Source: Rhynchopus euleeides (lineage: Eukaryota > Euglenozoa > Diplonemea > Diplonemida > Diplonemidae). From it: 64,000 bases of DNA. The stretch is taken from the NCBI GenBank assembly GCA_963210315.1, contig OY723297.1, positions 1,116,001 through 1,180,000 on the forward strand. The letters run 5' to 3'. The position numbers and the translations under genes are program-made. The notes beneath the pieces were generated by a model, which saw nothing but the letters and a program-made list of their open reading frames with translations, ran no database searches and was not told the origin of the DNA. Of the stretch, positions 45,036 through 54,008 are shown in pieces. Numbering within the stretch: the stretch's first letter is position 1; the number at the start of each line of letters is the position of its first letter.

Positions 45036-46760
45036 ATGGAGGGTGTCACCCTTCGCGATGAGTGTGAGGAGGAGCGCGTGATGGATTACGGGCTTCTTCA
45101 AAACCTGCTGCTGTCACAACGGCTCCGCGCACCCCGCCACTTCGTCGACCCTTCGTCGGGCGGGCTGATGGCATCGCCCCTCATGATCCACGGGGTACCC
45201 GGCGTGTCGGACAGGCCCTGGCTCATGCCCCAGGTGCTTGCCTCCCGACAGGCGCTCCCACACATCGCCCTCCGCCACCGCATCCAGCGCTATGCCAACA
45301 GAGCCTGGCGACTCATGCCTGAGGAACACTGCCTTCTCCTGGAGGGGCTGGCAGGGAGGTACCCCTCGCCACGCCTTGTCCTCAACCTTGTCAACGCGAC
45401 CTTCCGGAAGGATCACTTCGAAGCTGTGCTGCCGCAGCTTGCGGGGATGACGGAATCAGAGGAGAGGGCCGAAGCAAGAAACCGCTGGCGGCGCGCCCTG
45501 CAGGCTATCAAAGTGCGTCGCGAGAGGCGCCAGCTCTTCCGGAAGAGATGCGAGGGGAGGGAGGGCGGTGCGATGGCGCTGCACGACGCGCAGTCCCTCG
45601 GCGAGGCTGCGGCGCAGGGGAGGGGCGGCGGGGTGCGGCAGCACTACCACCTGCTGCGCCACCTCGCGGCAAGCGGGAAGATCGACACACGTGTCACCCT
45701 GCCTGAGTCCATCCCACTCCTCTACACCCGCAGCGTGCAGCTGTCCCCCGCAGAGCTGGTAAAGCGGATCCACCAAGGTGACACCCTGCGCCGCGCCGGG
45801 AAGCCCAGACACCCTGGAACACTCCCACCAGCGCTACCCCCTGCGGTTGGCCCGCAGCCCCGCCCGGTGGGTGTGCCTGCGTCGCCGGGCTGGGGTGTCG
45901 GGGGTGACGACACTGCCTATCTCTCGTCAGACGAGGAGAGCGATCGCTGCCCAGCGGTTGGGCCCTACCGCGGCATATTCTGCCCTTCGCTGAAACGGCA
46001 GTGGCAGTCGGTGCGCGGGTTCGCCACGGTCTGCCAGCCCTGCGGCAGCGAAGGGGGTGGCGACTCGCTGACGGAGAGCCGCAGAGACTCCTCGGTGGGG
46101 CAGGGATCCTCCTTCAGCATCGGGCGCCGGGCAAGGCATCTGACCCGGCTGCACAGGTCGGCAACAAGCAGGTCCAGCGCTGGGGGGGCTGGGGGTGATG
46201 AGGAGGACCCTTCCCTGCCGCCTGCAGGATCCTCGGTGTCGGGGGGGACCTCGGTGTCGGCCAGGACACCGGTGCCCCCGGAGGGGGTGGTGGTGGAGGA
46301 GGGGCAGCGTGTGGTGGCGGCGTCGCGGAGTAGCACGGCGGTGTCCACGCCGGGGTATCTCAGGGCGACGCATAACCTGCGGCCGCTGAGGCGGCAGAGG
46401 GGTGTGGAGGTGTTGACGGAGGAGGAGCGGTGCTATCAGGACTTCACGCTGAGGATGCAGTCGCCGGCGGTGGTGTCGCCGAGGGGGGATGCGGTGACGG
46501 CGGAGGGTGTGCCGCCGTGTTTTGTGCCGATGTCGCTGAGGGTGGAGCGTCTGCTGGAGGAGGGGTCGACGACCTATGGTTTTGTGCATCCCGGCACCGT
46601 GGTGTCGAGTGTGATGGGTGGGGTTGTGACTGCCGGCCACGTGCCCAAGCCCCCTGATTTCCCTGCTGTTCGGCGTTTTGTCAAACAGACCGAGCCGCAG
46701 AGGCTTCACGCGCCCCCGCCTGTGGCGACGTCGGTTCCCCGGAAGTATCGCAGGCCCTGA
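45036..46760 (+). CDS. unknown protein, 574 aa
   Basis: The start is the first ATG after a long pyrimidine tract (MEGVTLRDECEEERVMDYGL); in-frame sequence upstream is low-complexity and unlike coding DNA. The first ~240 residues are globular and helical with many Arg (LRHRIQRYANRAWRLMPEEH, RWRRALQAIKVRRERRQLFR). The remainder is Ser/Pro/Gly-rich and disordered, with a short ordered-looking stretch near 475-550 (EERCYQDFTLRMQS, SLRVERLLEEGSTTYGFVHP). There is no signal peptide or membrane segment. The 3' third is noticeably richer in G (GTG/GGG codons) than the 5' part. No family recognised. Confidence 0.65.
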   Translation: MEGVTLRDECEEERVMDYGLLQNLLLSQRLRAPRHFVDPSSGGLMASPLMIHGVPGVSDRPWLMPQVLASRQALPHIALRHRIQRYANRAWRLMPEEHCLLLEGLAGRYPSPRLVLNLVNATFRKDHFEAVLPQLAGMTESEERAEARNRWRRALQAIKVRRERRQLFRKRCEGREGGAMALHDAQSLGEAAAQGRGGGVRQHYHLLRHLAASGKIDTRVTLPESIPLLYTRSVQLSPAELVKRIHQGDTLRRAGKPRHPGTLPPALPPAVGPQPRPVGVPASPGWGVGGDDTAYLSSDEESDRCPAVGPYRGIFCPSLKRQWQSVRGFATVCQPCGSEGGGDSLTESRRDSSVGQGSSFSIGRRARHLTRLHRSATSRSSAGGAGGDEEDPSLPPAGSSVSGGTSVSARTPVPPEGVVVEEGQRVVAASRSSTAVSTPGYLRATHNLRPLRRQRGVEVLTEEERCYQDFTLRMQSPAVVSPRGDAVTAEGVPPCFVPMSLRVERLLEEGSTTYGFVHPGTVVSSVMGGVVTAGHVPKPPDFPAVRRFVKQTEPQRLHAPPPVATSVPRKYRRP

Positions 46761-46925
46761 TGCCGGTTGTGTCCTGTGGGCTTCCCAGCTCTGCAGGGCA
46801 GGCTGGCTAGGTGGCCCAGTGCAGTGGAAGTGATTCAGAAGGAGGCCCTCACCCCCACCCAGTCGTGTTGGATTGTGTCGTAACCTTGGGCTCGGGTGAG
46901 TCTGGATGCAACATGTGTTCACGTA

Positions 46926-47193
46926 CCGAACAAACTCCTAGGAAGTGAGCTGTGCCCTCCATGCACTGCTCACGCCGAGTTCCTGTGAGATGCGAGAGAG
47001 ACGTGCTGCAGGTGCACACACATGATGCGAGAGGGATATGCTGCAGGTGCACACACATGATACCACACCCCCTCCCACTGTCGAGGGTGTTCCGACACAT
47101 GATGACATTTCCACACGGAACTTCCATGCATTCTACCCAAAAGGGCTGAATATGAGCATTCTAAAGAATAGGTCGAGGGCTGACCCGTGTCGT
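46926..47193. repeat. 245-bp repeat, copy 1 of 3
   Basis: Runs from CGAACAAACTCCTAGGAAGT to AGGGCTGACCCGTGTCG. This copy has an extra internal tandem of ~38 bp (GATGCGAGAG...CACACACATGAT). Confidence 0.9.
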
Positions 47194-47536
47194 TGCGCTG
47201 CAAGTGTGCGCACCCTTGCACCGCTACACCACACCACACGAGTGCGTATGATCGACACGACAGAGAGCTGGTGCTGCCTGTTTGCAGACTTGCAGCCCAC
47301 CTTGACGCCCTTCAGGGCATGCAGACACAGCTCTCACGTCTGAGCCTCGTTGTGGTGGTGTAAGGGATGAAGGAGGAAGGACCGAATGTAGAACATATCG
47401 AGGGAGTTCTAACACCGCACCTAAGGCAAGGGAAGGACGGCCGCTGCTCCGCCTATCCCTAGTCAATGCGGTGGAGATGCGTCACCCAGACAGACTCCTG
47501 GTCCCACCATCACACTGCACTGCACTACACAATGCA

Positions 47537-47782
47537 AACCGAACAAACTCCTAGGAAGTGAGCTGTGCCCTCCATGCACTGCTCACGCCGAGTTCCTGTG
47601 AGATGCGAGAGGGACGTGCTGCAGGTGCACACACATGATACCACACCACACCACACCCCCTCCCACTGTCGAGGGTGTTCCGACACATGATGACATTTCC
47701 ACACGGAACTTCCATGCATTCTACCCAAAAGGGCTGAATATGAGCATTCTAAAGAATAGGTCGAGGGCTGACCCGTGTCGTT
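47537..47782. repeat. 245-bp repeat, copy 2 of 3
   Basis: Nearly identical to copies 1 and 3, with the same orientation and boundaries. Confidence 0.9.
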
Positions 47783-48067
47783 ACTCTTCAATTCCATTCT
47801 CACCTCATCTGTCCGTCTTGATGTGCACGCAGACACGCCTGTCCCGAGTCAATGCGTCGAGAGCCATGTGTTGACTGGCACAGGAGACAGCCCAGCAAAC
47901 CACACCGCGCAATGCGGTGCACGAATGATGACACAACACGCAAACCTTCAACGCCAGTCTTGCTTCTGACCTTCTTGATAGAAAAAGGTTGCCTATTTTC
48001 AAATTTTCTGACGTCCCGTCTTCTCACCCTGCACATCACACCACACTGCACCGCACTGCGCAATGCA

Positions 48068-48311
48068 CACCGAACAAACTCCTAGGAAGTGAGCTGTGCC
48101 CTCCATGCACTGCTCACGCCGAGTTCCTGTGAGATGCGAGAGAGACGTGCTGCAGGTGCACACACATGATACCACACCACACCACACCCCCTCCCACTGT
48201 CGAGGGTGTTCCGACACATGATGACATTTCCACACGGAACTTCCATGCATTCTACCCAAAAGGGCTGAATATGAGCATTCTAAAGAATAGGTCGAGGGCT
48301 GACCCGTGTCG
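48068..48311. repeat. 245-bp repeat, copy 3 of 3
   Basis: Nearly identical to copy 2. The flanking CACTGCRC-CAATGCAMACCG is also shared between copies 2 and 3. The spacers between the three copies are unrelated and gene-free. Confidence 0.9.
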
Positions 48312-48459
48312 CACACTATATCCGTGAGGGATTCCAGCATCGTTTGCAGTCGCATGCCTACCGGCTGCCTACTCCGAGTGATCATTATTGTTGTAATTCC
48401 TAAGTCACAAGTCACCACAACACCTGCTTCACACCGAAGACCCACCTTCCACCCCTGGC

Positions 48460-48461
48460 AG
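48460..48461 (+). other. putative spliced-leader acceptor AG
   Basis: AG ending CCCACCTTCCACCCCTGGCAG, 11 bases before the ATG at 48473. Inferred. Confidence 0.45.
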
Positions 48462-48472
48462 GCCCTGTGGCG

Positions 48473-49573
48473 ATGTCACGTTTTGCTGCTGGTGTTGCCT
48501 TGGGGCTGACTGCTGGTGGGATTGGGCGTGCGTTAGTGCACGCTGACGAGCCTCAGCGTAAGTGCAAAAATGTGGAGATTGTGTTCCTCGGCACGGGGCC
48601 GAGTGTGAGCGTGCCAGCGATGAAGTGCCTGCTCTCTCACAAGCCCTGCAAGGTCTGCACTGGCGCCGTTGACACCGACAAGAACCGCCGCAACAACCCC
48701 TCCCTTCTGCTGCGCGTTCCCTGCGAGCAGGAGCAGACCTTCAGCGCTGATGGGCGCATGGTCAACGAGGCCACCACACACAAGAACATCCTCATCGACT
48801 GCGGCAAGACATTCCGCGAAAGCGCAGTGCGCTTCTTCCAAGACCTTGGCGTCAAATACATCGACAACATCCTGCTGACACACTATCACGCTGACGCGGT
48901 GCTGGGCCTCGACGACATCCGCGACTTCTCCCGCATCCTGCGGCTCTCCGACCATGCCACCAACACCCCCACACAGGTCGCCTCCATCCCTGTCTACTGC
49001 GACGCCCCCACACTGCAGCACCTTGGGGGCGTGTTCCCCTACCTCATGCCGAAGAAACCCGCCGCAGATGCCAAGCCGGAGCTGGCCCGCTTCGTGTCCT
49101 CCCTCGACTGGAACGTCGTCGAGGGCTACAAAACCTACAACATCGCTGGCCTGCCCATCCGCATCCTCCCTGTGGAACACGGCTTCGACTGCGAGTGCAT
49201 GGGCTACGAGGTGGAGTCACCCGAGTGCCGCTTTGTCTACATCAGCGATGTGTCGGCATTTCCGGAGCGTACCCACAGCCTGCTGAAGACCGGACGCCCC
49301 ATCGACGTCCTGGTCCTCGACGCGCTCTTCCTCAAGCGGAAGCACAACACGCACTTCTCCCTCCCTGATGCGTTGGAGTGCATCCGCGACATGCGGCCCA
49401 AGAAGGCTTACCTGACAGGCATGTCGCACGAGCTTGACTACCACACCCTCAACGCAGAGCTGCAGAAGCTCTCGGCTGCTGAGGGCCTCGATGTCGAGAT
49501 GGGGTACGACGGGCTCAGCCTGTCCCTGCCGCTCCTCCAGGAGCCACACGCCTCACCCCTCAGCAGGCTCTGA
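48473..49573 (+). CDS. metallo-beta-lactamase-fold hydrolase (PhnP/C777.06c-like)
   Basis: 366 residues, single exon. An N-terminal hydrophobic leader (FAAGVALGLTAGGIGRALVH) suggests organelle import or membrane anchoring. The fold starts with NVEIVFLGTGPSVSVP. The metal-binding motif is LLTHYHADAVLGLDDIRDF (His137, His139, Asp141). The usual second Asp-His pair reads Asp-Ala, which I recall as normal for the eukaryotic branch related to fission yeast C777.06c rather than a defect. Downstream ligands are likely PVEHGFDCECMGYEV and YISDVSAF (Asp), then GMSHELDYHTL. The insert with Cys pairs (KPCKVC) also fits the PhnP-like group. Known members are phosphodiesterases or uncharacterised hydrolases; the substrate here is unknown. 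Confidence 0.85.
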   Translation: MSRFAAGVALGLTAGGIGRALVHADEPQRKCKNVEIVFLGTGPSVSVPAMKCLLSHKPCKVCTGAVDTDKNRRNNPSLLLRVPCEQEQTFSADGRMVNEATTHKNILIDCGKTFRESAVRFFQDLGVKYIDNILLTHYHADAVLGLDDIRDFSRILRLSDHATNTPTQVASIPVYCDAPTLQHLGGVFPYLMPKKPAADAKPELARFVSSLDWNVVEGYKTYNIAGLPIRILPVEHGFDCECMGYEVESPECRFVYISDVSAFPERTHSLLKTGRPIDVLVLDALFLKRKHNTHFSLPDALECIRDMRPKKAYLTGMSHELDYHTLNAELQKLSAAEGLDVEMGYDGLSLSLPLLQEPHASPLSRL

Positions 49574-50318
49574 TCCGGGAGCTGAGGATGTGCCCACCAC
49601 ACCCACCAGCGCATGTCAGGCATGGCTTGCCGGCATTGCCGACGGCCTTTGCTTTGGTTGCCATGCATACCCCACTGTCTCTGTGCGTGCTGCGCTTTGG
49701 ACTGCCCGGCTTCCCTGTTGTGTAGGTGAGTGGGTGGCAAGGCCAGGAGCAAGAGAGTGATATAGGTGGGAGGGGGGTGGGGGGGGGTGGGTGCCAGCAG
49801 CGCCGGGCGGTGTGGACTTCGGCTGTGGGTCTCACGTATTGCCGTCCGATTGCTAGCCCGTGCGGTGCGTGGTGGGGTCCGGGCTGTCGGGTTGTGGCGC
49901 GGGTGGCTCTCTAGCCCCATGACTTTCAACGTGCCCCCCGCCCTGCACGCCACATCCCGACAGCCGGCGGCCCTGCCTCCCAGGCGTGCACAGCCTGTGT
50001 GTCTTTCTCGAGGGCCCTTCTCCCTTCTCCCTTGTTCTGAGTCTCCCTCTGCCGCGCATCCCCCACCCGATGCTGTGGCGCGACGACCGCGATGACGATG
50101 CCAGGGTGTGTTCCGGACTACACTGCTGGCACAGCTCAGAGCAGAAACCAACCCCCCCCCCCCCCCACCCCCACCCCCACCCCCACCCCGCTCCCCTCCC
50201 TGCGAATTGCCACATTTATGCAACAGCCTACCCACATTTTCCCCTCCCCCCACATCAGGGCCGCACCACCTCCGCTCACCCCAGGTTACCACACACACAC
50301 ACGCGCCACTCTCTTGCG
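49574..50318. other. intergenic
   Basis: No gene. C/A-rich microsatellite (CCCCCA)n at 50152-50195 and a CA-rich tract directly upstream of the endonuclease V start. Confidence 0.4.
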
Positions 50319-52774
50319 ATGCCACAGCCATATGAGAGCCGTTCCGGTGGGCGGGGCCGTGGCCGCGGTGGTGGTAGCGGAAAGGGAGGCGGCGGCAAGG
50401 GGGGCAAGGGGCACAGCCGCCACACCCCGGACCCAGAGAAGGCTGAGCTCCTCGCTGCCCACAGGGAGCGGTGGGTGCAGGAGCAGGCCACCCTGAAGGA
50501 GCAGTGCGTGCTGGACGACGTGCACGACTGGCAGAAGAGCCCCGCCTTCGAGGGGCTGACCCGCATCGCAGGCGTCGACATCTCCTTCGCACAGGGCAGC
50601 AGCCCTGAGGGCGACGCCTGCGTCTCCCTCGTCGTGCTGGAGTACCCCTCCCTGCGGGTGCTGCACGAGACATCCCACATGGTGCACCTCACGATGCCCT
50701 ACATCTCAGGCTTCCTGGCCTTCCGCGAAGCACCACATATGGCTGCAGCCATGGGCTGCAGGGAATCGGATTCCTGGAATCGAGAATCCGATTCCGGAAT
50801 CGAAAAACCGAGTGGAATCCGATTCCACAAAAAAAGTCAAAAAATAGATTTCCCATTGGGTGACACTTGGTTTTTCATGGTTTTGTACGGGAAAAAGACA
50901 ATGCGATTTTTCGTGATTTTTCACCTCGGATGAGCCTCGATTTCGCAAAGTCGTCGGATTACCGAGACTTCGCGAAGAGAGGCGAAGCCGAGTAGGCGCC
51001 GCCCCGGCGCCGGGGGTTTGGGGGGCTCTGCCCCCTAACCCCGCCGGAGGCGAAATTTTTTTTGGGCCTTTTTTGTTAAGGTGTACCGAAAATCCACTTT
51101 TTTCGGGAGAACATCCTCGGCCGCGCACTTTACGTGCGCGTGCGGGGGAGGGGGGGGGGGGAAGCCCGCCGCAGGCGCCGGAAATTTTTGGGGTCTTAAA
51201 AAGAAGGTGTACCGAAAATCGACTTTTTTCGGGAGAACACGTCCTGGGCCGCGCACTTTCCGTGCGCGTGCGGGGGGGGGGGGGGGCAGAGAGCCCGCCG
51301 CAGGCGCCGGAAATTTTTGGGTCGACAAAAGAAGGTGTACCGAAAATCAACTTTTTCGACCAAGTCTTGCCAATTTTCGGCACTTTTGGAGCGCCATTCT
51401 CAGAAGAAATCCTCGGCAGGGGTGGGGGGGTGGGGGTCAACAGCCCGCCGCAGGCGCCGGAAATTTTCAGGCGTGGTTTCGTATGTTGTGTTGCCGTTGT
51501 GTTGGCCGGAAGTATTCAGGGACACTTCAGGGACGGAGAGCCAGCCCCCTGGCCCAACCAAAAACCGCATTTTTCGGCCAAAAATTCGAAATTTTCGCAT
51601 GGTGTGCGAATGTGTTGAGAGTAACGGAAAATGCCCAAATCTTCATGTATCGAAAGAGTTGGTGAGCAATTCGTCCTTCTGTTCAATTCGACCCAAAACT
51701 GCCACCAGCCATTTTCTAAGGGCTTCTGGGTGGGTTCTGACCAGAAAAATGGCTGAAAAATGGACGGAAACCCCCAAAAACCACCCAGAAATGGCCAGAA
51801 ATCGGTTTTTGGGCCCATTTTTCACCCAGAAACACGTTTTTGGGCCTCTGTGAAAATTTCGATTTTTTGACATTTTTCGCGATTTTCTACAACTACTCGC
51901 CCACACAAAAACCGTTTTTTAGCAGGGAAATGCAACAAATCAACGAATTAAGCCGTTTTAACCCCTTTCGTGCACTTTTTGGTCCCAGAAGGGGGTATAT
52001 GGGGTGTTGGGGTCCCCCTACGACTTGTCCATTTTTCGACATTTTTGGGTCAGATTCCGGAATCCGATTCTCGATTCCGGAATCGGTGGAATCCGATTCT
52101 GGATTCTGGAATCGGATTCCACCGATTCCACGATTCCGGAATCGGTGATTTCGATTCCGGAATCGGATTCCACAATTTTGGAATCGGCGTTTTCGATTCC
52201 GGAATCCGATTCCACTCTTTTTCTGGAATCGTGGAATCCGGATTCTGATTCGGAATCCGGATTCCACGATTCCCGGAATCGAAGATTTTTATTTGGAATC
52301 CGATTCAATGCAGCCCATGCTGCAGCGCTGGATGCCCTCCGCGCAGAACACCCCGACCTGGTCCCTCAGGTAGTGCTGGTGGACGGTAACGGCCTGCTCC
52401 ACCCTCGCATGTTCGGCGCTGCCTGCCACCTGGGTGTGGTGTCGGGCATTCCCACCGTCGGCGTTGCCAAGAAGTTCCTCCGGGCAGACGGCATCAACCC
52501 GGATGCGATGCGGCACACGCTGAGCAGGGTGCCCAGCCTTCGCACTGCAGGGGGCACTTTCCCCATCGTGGGTAACTCAGGCACGACCCTGGGATATGCA
52601 CTCCGTGGGACGGAAGGCTCGGCCAACCCCGTGTTTGTGTCGGCAGGGCATATGGTGTCCGGCACCACCTCTGTCCGCCTGGTGCAGACGCTCTGCAAGA
52701 CGCGCATCCCAGAGCCCATACGACAGGCGGACCTCCGGTCTCGCAACTATCTCCGTCAGAAGGGCCTTTTGTGA
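50319..52774 (+). CDS. endonuclease V, coding exon split by a transposon
   Basis: The coding parts 50319-50749 and 52327-52774 together would encode about 292 residues. N-terminal Arg/Gly-rich tail (GRGRGRGGGSGKGGGGKGGK, ~11-30) is unusual and RGG-like. The endonuclease V core is clear: AGVDISF with the catalytic Asp, HLTMPYISGFLAFREAPH, QVVLVDGNGLLHPRMFGAA, CHLGVVSGIPTVGVAKKFL, and the C-terminal GHMVSGTTSVRLVQ...RIPEPIRQAD. The family cleaves RNA or DNA one phosphodiester 3' of inosine. The 1569-bp element lies between FREAPHM-AAA and LDALRAEHPD. Because the target duplication is 8 bp, the host frame is intact on either side of it. As it stands this allele should not give full-length protein unless the element is removed from the RNA. 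Confidence 0.93.
50750..52318. mobile_element. non-autonomous hAT-like DNA transposon inserted in endonuclease V
   Basis: Flanked by an exact 8-bp duplication GCTGCAGC (50742-50749, 52319-52326). Terminal inverted repeats: left C-ATGGGCTGCAGGGAATCGG..., right complement ATGGGCTGCATTGAATCGG..., about 24 bp with two mismatches. Inside are GGAATCSGATTCC palindromic arrays near both ends (50758-50825, 52050-52310) and three tandem ~127-bp units starting at 51078, 51204 and 51332 (AAGGTGTACCGAAAATC ... GCCGCAGGCGCCGGAAATTT). No transposase-like frame. An 8-bp duplication fits hAT (P and Merlin elements also make 8 bp). Confidence 0.88.
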
Positions 52775-54008
52775 GGCGGTGGAGTTATCCCTCGGGGCAG
52801 CCAAACGATCCTGTTGGCGGAGCAGTGCAGAGAGGCGCTTGTTGAGGTGTTGCTCTACCATGGTCTGGTTGGAGGACAGCCGGGGGGTTTATTGCGCGAA
52901 TATTGCCGCTGAGTGGAGGCCCGCCTCACACTTGGCGTAGTTTAACAGGGGCAGAAGGGGGTGGTGGTGGTGGCAGAATGGGAAGGGCCAGCCCCGAATT
53001 GAAAATTGCTGTCCCCCGTCTGATGTGAGGGTGTGATGCACATTGTGCGTCCCCTCCAGTGTGTGTGCGGAGGCCACAAAATAGTCGCTCAAAGAATGTG
53101 CCATGTGAAATGGACTAGAACCGCCCCCGGAGTGCACCCCCCCCCCCCCCCAGAGTGAGACCTCACCTGTTGTCATGTTAGGGGGTCAGATGATGTCCGG
53201 ATGTGTTCTGTATCGCTATTCGGCAATATCGCCATGCTGTCAGTCCCATTCAGTTCACTCTGCAGTGCCCCTGGGTGATGGTGACCCTTTCGAGGGATCT
53301 TGCAGTCAGTTCGGAGCTTTTGACCTCTCTTCCCCCGGTGTGCTGTTGGGTAGGGGTTGGATTACCCCCATTTGGGGGTCTTCACAAAGTGGTGCAGAAT
53401 ATCGCGTTTTTAGTGCGTGTTCTCCTGTCCCGATGGAGAAACGCCAAAGGCTGCTGAATCGTACCAACTGGGAAGGCCCCTGGTGGCTTAAGGTTTATGC
53501 TCATTCCAACGTTCTCAGGGACCTGTTGTGGACACTGGGATTCTTTCCCTCTGCAAAGGGAGGAGGGTTGGGGTAGCATCCTACCCCTTCTCTTCTTGTT
53601 CCCTTATTCCTTGTCGGCCCGTTTCACAGTGCTAGCCCTCATATCTGTGATCGGGCCAATTCGATGATTCTGGATTTCTTCGTTTTTCACCCAGCATTCT
53701 GCTGCCCGCTGTCGGACAGCGTCGGACAGCACAGCACAACGCAACATCAAGGGTTGTGTCCCGAAGATCGGGAACCTCTCACAACTGCGCTCTCGGATGT
53801 GAAACCGAGCGGTGCAAGAGGAGGAGAGGTTAGTTTTAGTTTGGTGCGTATAATGTGCCTCGAAGCCAGGTGCCCGGAACCCCCTGTGTGTTTCTGATTA
53901 TTTGTGGCGCAAGTCAGTTTGATTTCGGTTGCGTGTGGGTTCTCTTGCATCACTCATACATTGCCGCCATTGCCACACAGGATATCTTGCACAGCCCACT
54001 CCTTCAAA
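52775..54008. other. intergenic
   Basis: No supportable gene. It holds the endonuclease V 3' flank and the acceptor region for the next gene. Confidence 0.4.
53979..53980 (+). other. putative spliced-leader acceptor AG
   Basis: AG of CCGCCATTGCCACACAG, 28 bases before the ATG at 54009. Inferred. Confidence 0.45.

Noticed and set aside
46926-48311. CRISPR-like spaced repeats
   Set aside because: The units are ~245 bp, far longer than CRISPR repeats, and the surroundings are eukaryotic.
48533-49180. Long minus-strand reading frames opposite recognised genes (here, and at 7309-8337, 14986-16584, 41172-42602)
   Set aside because: They are antisense shadows of GC-rich codons in recognised + strand genes and have no protein-like motifs.
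50742-52326. Interpretation of the endonuclease V insert as an introner-type spliced intron
   Set aside because: For every register that restores one copy of the 8-bp duplication, the ends are not GT-AG (or GC-AG), and no GTATG lies near the left junction, unlike every other intron here. Transcript data could overturn this.
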